Shown here one piece after another: positions 6,259 to 7,663 of a stretch of DNA of 7,663 bases. Source of the stretch: Alphaproteobacteria bacterium UBA6189. GTDB lineage: Bacteria > Pseudomonadota > Alphaproteobacteria > Rickettsiales > UBA3002. The number at the start of each line of letters is the position of its first letter. The first letter of the stretch is position 1. The stretch lies in the NCBI GenBank assembly GCA_002422745.1, contig DITH01000158.1, positions 1 through 7,663 on the forward strand, read 5' to 3'. The notes beneath the pieces were generated by a model. It was not told the DNA's origin. It saw nothing but the letters and a program-made list of their open reading frames with translations, and searched no databases. Both the position numbers and the translations under genes were made by a program.

Positions 6259-6323
6259 TTTGTCATCCCCGCGCGGGCGGGAATCTCCTTTAAGGGGATC
6301 CCTGCTTTCGCAGGGATGACAAA
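6259..6323. repeat. Paired palindromic repeat without cargo, in the pyrB leader
   Basis: A 65-bp near-palindrome is centred on base 6291. The outer arms TTTGTCATCCC (6259-6269) and GGGATGACAAA (6313-6323) are perfect; the two 32-bp halves match at 26 positions. Each half makes its own hairpin: CCCGC (6268-6272) with GCGGG (6277-6281), and ATCCCTGC (6298-6305) with GCAGGGAT (6310-6317). The centre CCTTTAAGG (6287-6295) is self-complementary. It fills most of the 102-bp gap between pyrB and the divergent TPR gene, so a pyrB transcript starting beyond it would carry strong structure just before the start codon. I found no convincing promoter for either gene in the remaining bases. Confidence 0.85.
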
Positions 6324-6351
6324 TATTTAGCCCCGTGCTAGTAACCCTTCC

Positions 6352-7272
6352 ATGATACGCATCCTCCCCATCCTGCTTTTAGCCACGCTCAGCGCCTGCA
6401 ACGGCCTCGACGCGCAGACGCGCGAATGGCTCGGCACCGGGCCGAAAGACAAGGGTGAAGCGCTCGAAGCATTGGGCGGCCCCACGGTTGGCGGCATTAA
6501 CAGCACTATGGAAAAACAGGCAATCGAGGCGGCGCAACGCGGTGAATTCCGCCGCGCCGGGCAGTTTTACAAACAGCTGGCCGATAGCCCCAAAGCCAGT
6601 GCCGACGATAAATTCCGCTACCAGCTGGGCATGGCCGAAGCCGCCCGGCGCGGCGGTGCGCCCGGTGAAGCACTGCCGATTTACGAGGAATTAGCCCGCA
6701 CCCAGCCGGAGCATCTTGATACACAGGAAGGCTATGGGCTCGCCCTGCTGCAAACCGGCAAGCCGGTGGAAGCGGGCCGGGTATTCGCCGGTATCATGAA
6801 GGAAGAAGCCAAACGCTGGCGCACGCTGAATGCGCTCGGCATTTTATTCGTGAACAAAAACATGATTCCCGAAGCCATGGCCTATTTTACTGAGGCGCTG
6901 AACCAGAGCCCCGATAACCCCGCAGTGCTGAACAATGCCGCGCTTGCGCAGGCGGCCGACCAGAATTTCGCGCGTAGCTTCGCCACGTTCGAACAGGCCA
7001 TCCGCGTGAGCCAGAACGAAGCGCAGCGCCAGCAGATCAGCCTGAACATGGCCATGGTCTACGGCATCTCGGGCGATCTGGAAACGGCACGCACGATCGC
7101 CGCCAAATACTTAAAAGGCCCGGCGCTCGACAATAACCTCGGCCTTTATGCCCATTTGGCGAAGGACGATAAACTCGCCCGCACCTATCTCGACATGGCC
7201 TTATCCGGCAGCGAAACCTATTACGAGCGGGCCTGGAATAACCTCGACGTGATCGACGCCAAGAAGGATTAG
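6352..7272 (+). CDS. TPR-repeat lipoprotein, TadD-like
   Basis: The 306-residue protein starts with a lipoprotein signal: MIR, a hydrophobic core to residue 12, and the lipobox LSAC with the acylated Cys at 16. The mature protein should therefore be anchored in a membrane on the periplasmic side. The rest is almost entirely tetratricopeptide-like helix pairs, at about 54-81, 87-118, 122-150, 157-187, 191-220, 229-256 and 260-285. The clearest include LNALGILFVNKNMIPEAMAY (159-178) and AVLNNAALAQAADQNFARSF (191-210). The order of repeats and the LNMAMVYGISGDLETAR stretch (231-247) resemble TadD, the TPR lipoprotein of tight-adherence (Flp) pilus systems, but no other tad gene is in the window, so a general scaffold role is equally possible. 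No clear Shine-Dalgarno precedes ATG 6352; the signal peptide supports this start. It ends 15 bp from the convergent dehydrogenase gene. Confidence 0.88.
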   Translation: MIRILPILLLATLSACNGLDAQTREWLGTGPKDKGEALEALGGPTVGGINSTMEKQAIEAAQRGEFRRAGQFYKQLADSPKASADDKFRYQLGMAEAARRGGAPGEALPIYEELARTQPEHLDTQEGYGLALLQTGKPVEAGRVFAGIMKEEAKRWRTLNALGILFVNKNMIPEAMAYFTEALNQSPDNPAVLNNAALAQAADQNFARSFATFEQAIRVSQNEAQRQQISLNMAMVYGISGDLETARTIAAKYLKGPALDNNLGLYAHLAKDDKLARTYLDMALSGSETYYERAWNNLDVIDAKKD

Positions 7273-7287
7273 GCGGTTACTGCGCTT

Positions 7288-7663
7288 CTACGTACGGTGC
7301 ACCGCAAAGCCGCTCGGTGCCTGGGCTGTCGCCATTACCTCGATACGGTTGATATTCACGTGCGGCGGCTGCGCCATCGCCCAACGCACGGTCTCGGCAA
7401 TATCCTCCGGCTGCATGGGCACGGTGCCTTCATACATCGCATCCGCCTTCGCGCGGTCGCCCTTGAAGCGCACATCGGAAAATTCCGAGACCACCATGCC
7501 AGGCTCGATATTGGTGACACGCACGGGCGAACCAAGCAAATCGGCACGCAGCGCCAGCGAGAAATAGGTGATGAAGGCTTTGGTTGCGCCATAGACATTC
7601 GCGCCCGGGTAATGGTACGTCCCCGCGATCGAGGAAATATTCACGATATGGCCCCGCCCGCGC
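7288..7663 (-). CDS. YdfG-like short-chain dehydrogenase/reductase, C-terminal part (cut by window edge)
   Basis: The frame ends at TAG 7290-7288 and is open at the right edge, giving the last 125 codons of a protein normally about 250 residues long. The N-terminal nucleotide-binding motif (TGxxxGxG) lies outside. Visible are GRGHIVNISSIAG with the catalytic Ser region, VYGATKAF with the catalytic Tyr and Lys (YxxxK), and IEPGMVVSEF, the motif after the active site. SEFSDVRFKGDRAKAD, HVNINRIEVM and the terminal AVHRT resemble E. coli YdfG, an NADP-dependent 3-hydroxy acid dehydrogenase that also reduces malonic semialdehyde. This is the best guess for its activity, though the substrate cannot be read from this part. 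A GTG within VNISS (7644) is an internal Val codon, not the start. The gene is convergent with the TPR lipoprotein gene. Confidence 0.92.
   Translation of the reverse strand, partial: RGRGHIVNISSIAGTYHYPGANVYGATKAFITYFSLALRADLLGSPVRVTNIEPGMVVSEFSDVRFKGDRAKADAMYEGTVPMQPEDIAETVRWAMAQPPHVNINRIEVMATAQAPSGFAVHRT

Noticed and set aside
4799..6323. CRISPR array
   Set aside because: The repeats are few, alternate in orientation, vary in sequence and have no regular spacers.
5398..6330. 310-residue plus-strand open frame opposite pyrB
   Set aside because: It is a His-rich shadow frame with no family resemblance; its C-terminus is a translation of the repeat at 6259-6323.
7273..7305. Possible terminator stem GCGGT...ACCGC between the convergent TPR and dehydrogenase genes
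   Set aside because: The stem is only 5 bp with a long loop, has no T-run and lies partly inside the dehydrogenase coding sequence.

Overview
The window looks like a moderately GC-rich alphaproteobacterial chromosome. The evidence is the de novo pyrimidine cluster pyrB-pyrC-pyrF, a dihydroorotase of the D-x-Q-V-H-F-R-E-P type, a small stand-alone GIY-YIG protein, and TTGTCATTCC...GGAATGACAA hairpin repeats common in that class. The genus cannot be fixed from the sequence alone.

Layout. Bases 1-389 (minus) hold the N-terminal third of an AGCS-family sodium:amino-acid symporter that runs off the left edge. Divergent from it, 489-1610 and 1694-2776 (plus) encode two membrane proteins I do not recognise. 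Each has a near-perfect PhoB-box promoter directly in front of it: two 7-bp TGTCAC/T half-sites 11 bp apart, then 10 bp, then a TAGGST -10 box, then a shared AAGCTGGAG ribosome-binding segment. This suggests induction by phosphate starvation. The first Pho box also overlaps the predicted promoter of the divergent symporter gene.

Bases 6249 down to 2773 (minus) form a pyrimidine operon read pyrB, small GIY-YIG gene, pyrC, pyrF. PyrB makes carbamoyl-aspartate, PyrC closes it to dihydroorotate, and PyrF decarboxylates OMP to UMP. pyrC and pyrF overlap by ATGA. pyrF ends convergently inside the stop codon of the second membrane gene. The pyrB-pyrC gap is filled by repeat-derived DNA: a GIY-YIG nuclease gene bracketed by perfect 33-bp inverted repeats (4799-5169) and a cargo-less 73-bp pair of related hairpins (5188-5260). 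A third pair (6259-6323) sits in front of pyrB. All three have the same outside-in plan (TTGTCAT, hairpin, TCTCCTT, centre, AAGGAGA, hairpin, ATGACAA). They look like full and empty versions of one palindromic element, resembling REP/BIME pairs with a GIY-YIG nuclease in place of a transposase.

Bases 6352-7272 (plus) encode a TPR-repeat lipoprotein resembling TadD. Bases 7288-7663 (minus) hold the C-terminal half of a YdfG-like short-chain dehydrogenase cut by the right edge.

The two best leads are the PhoB-type pair of unknown membrane proteins, which seem to share a repeated transmembrane-hairpin motif, and the GIY-YIG/palindrome element in the pyr operon. No stretch over 300 bases lacks a gene.
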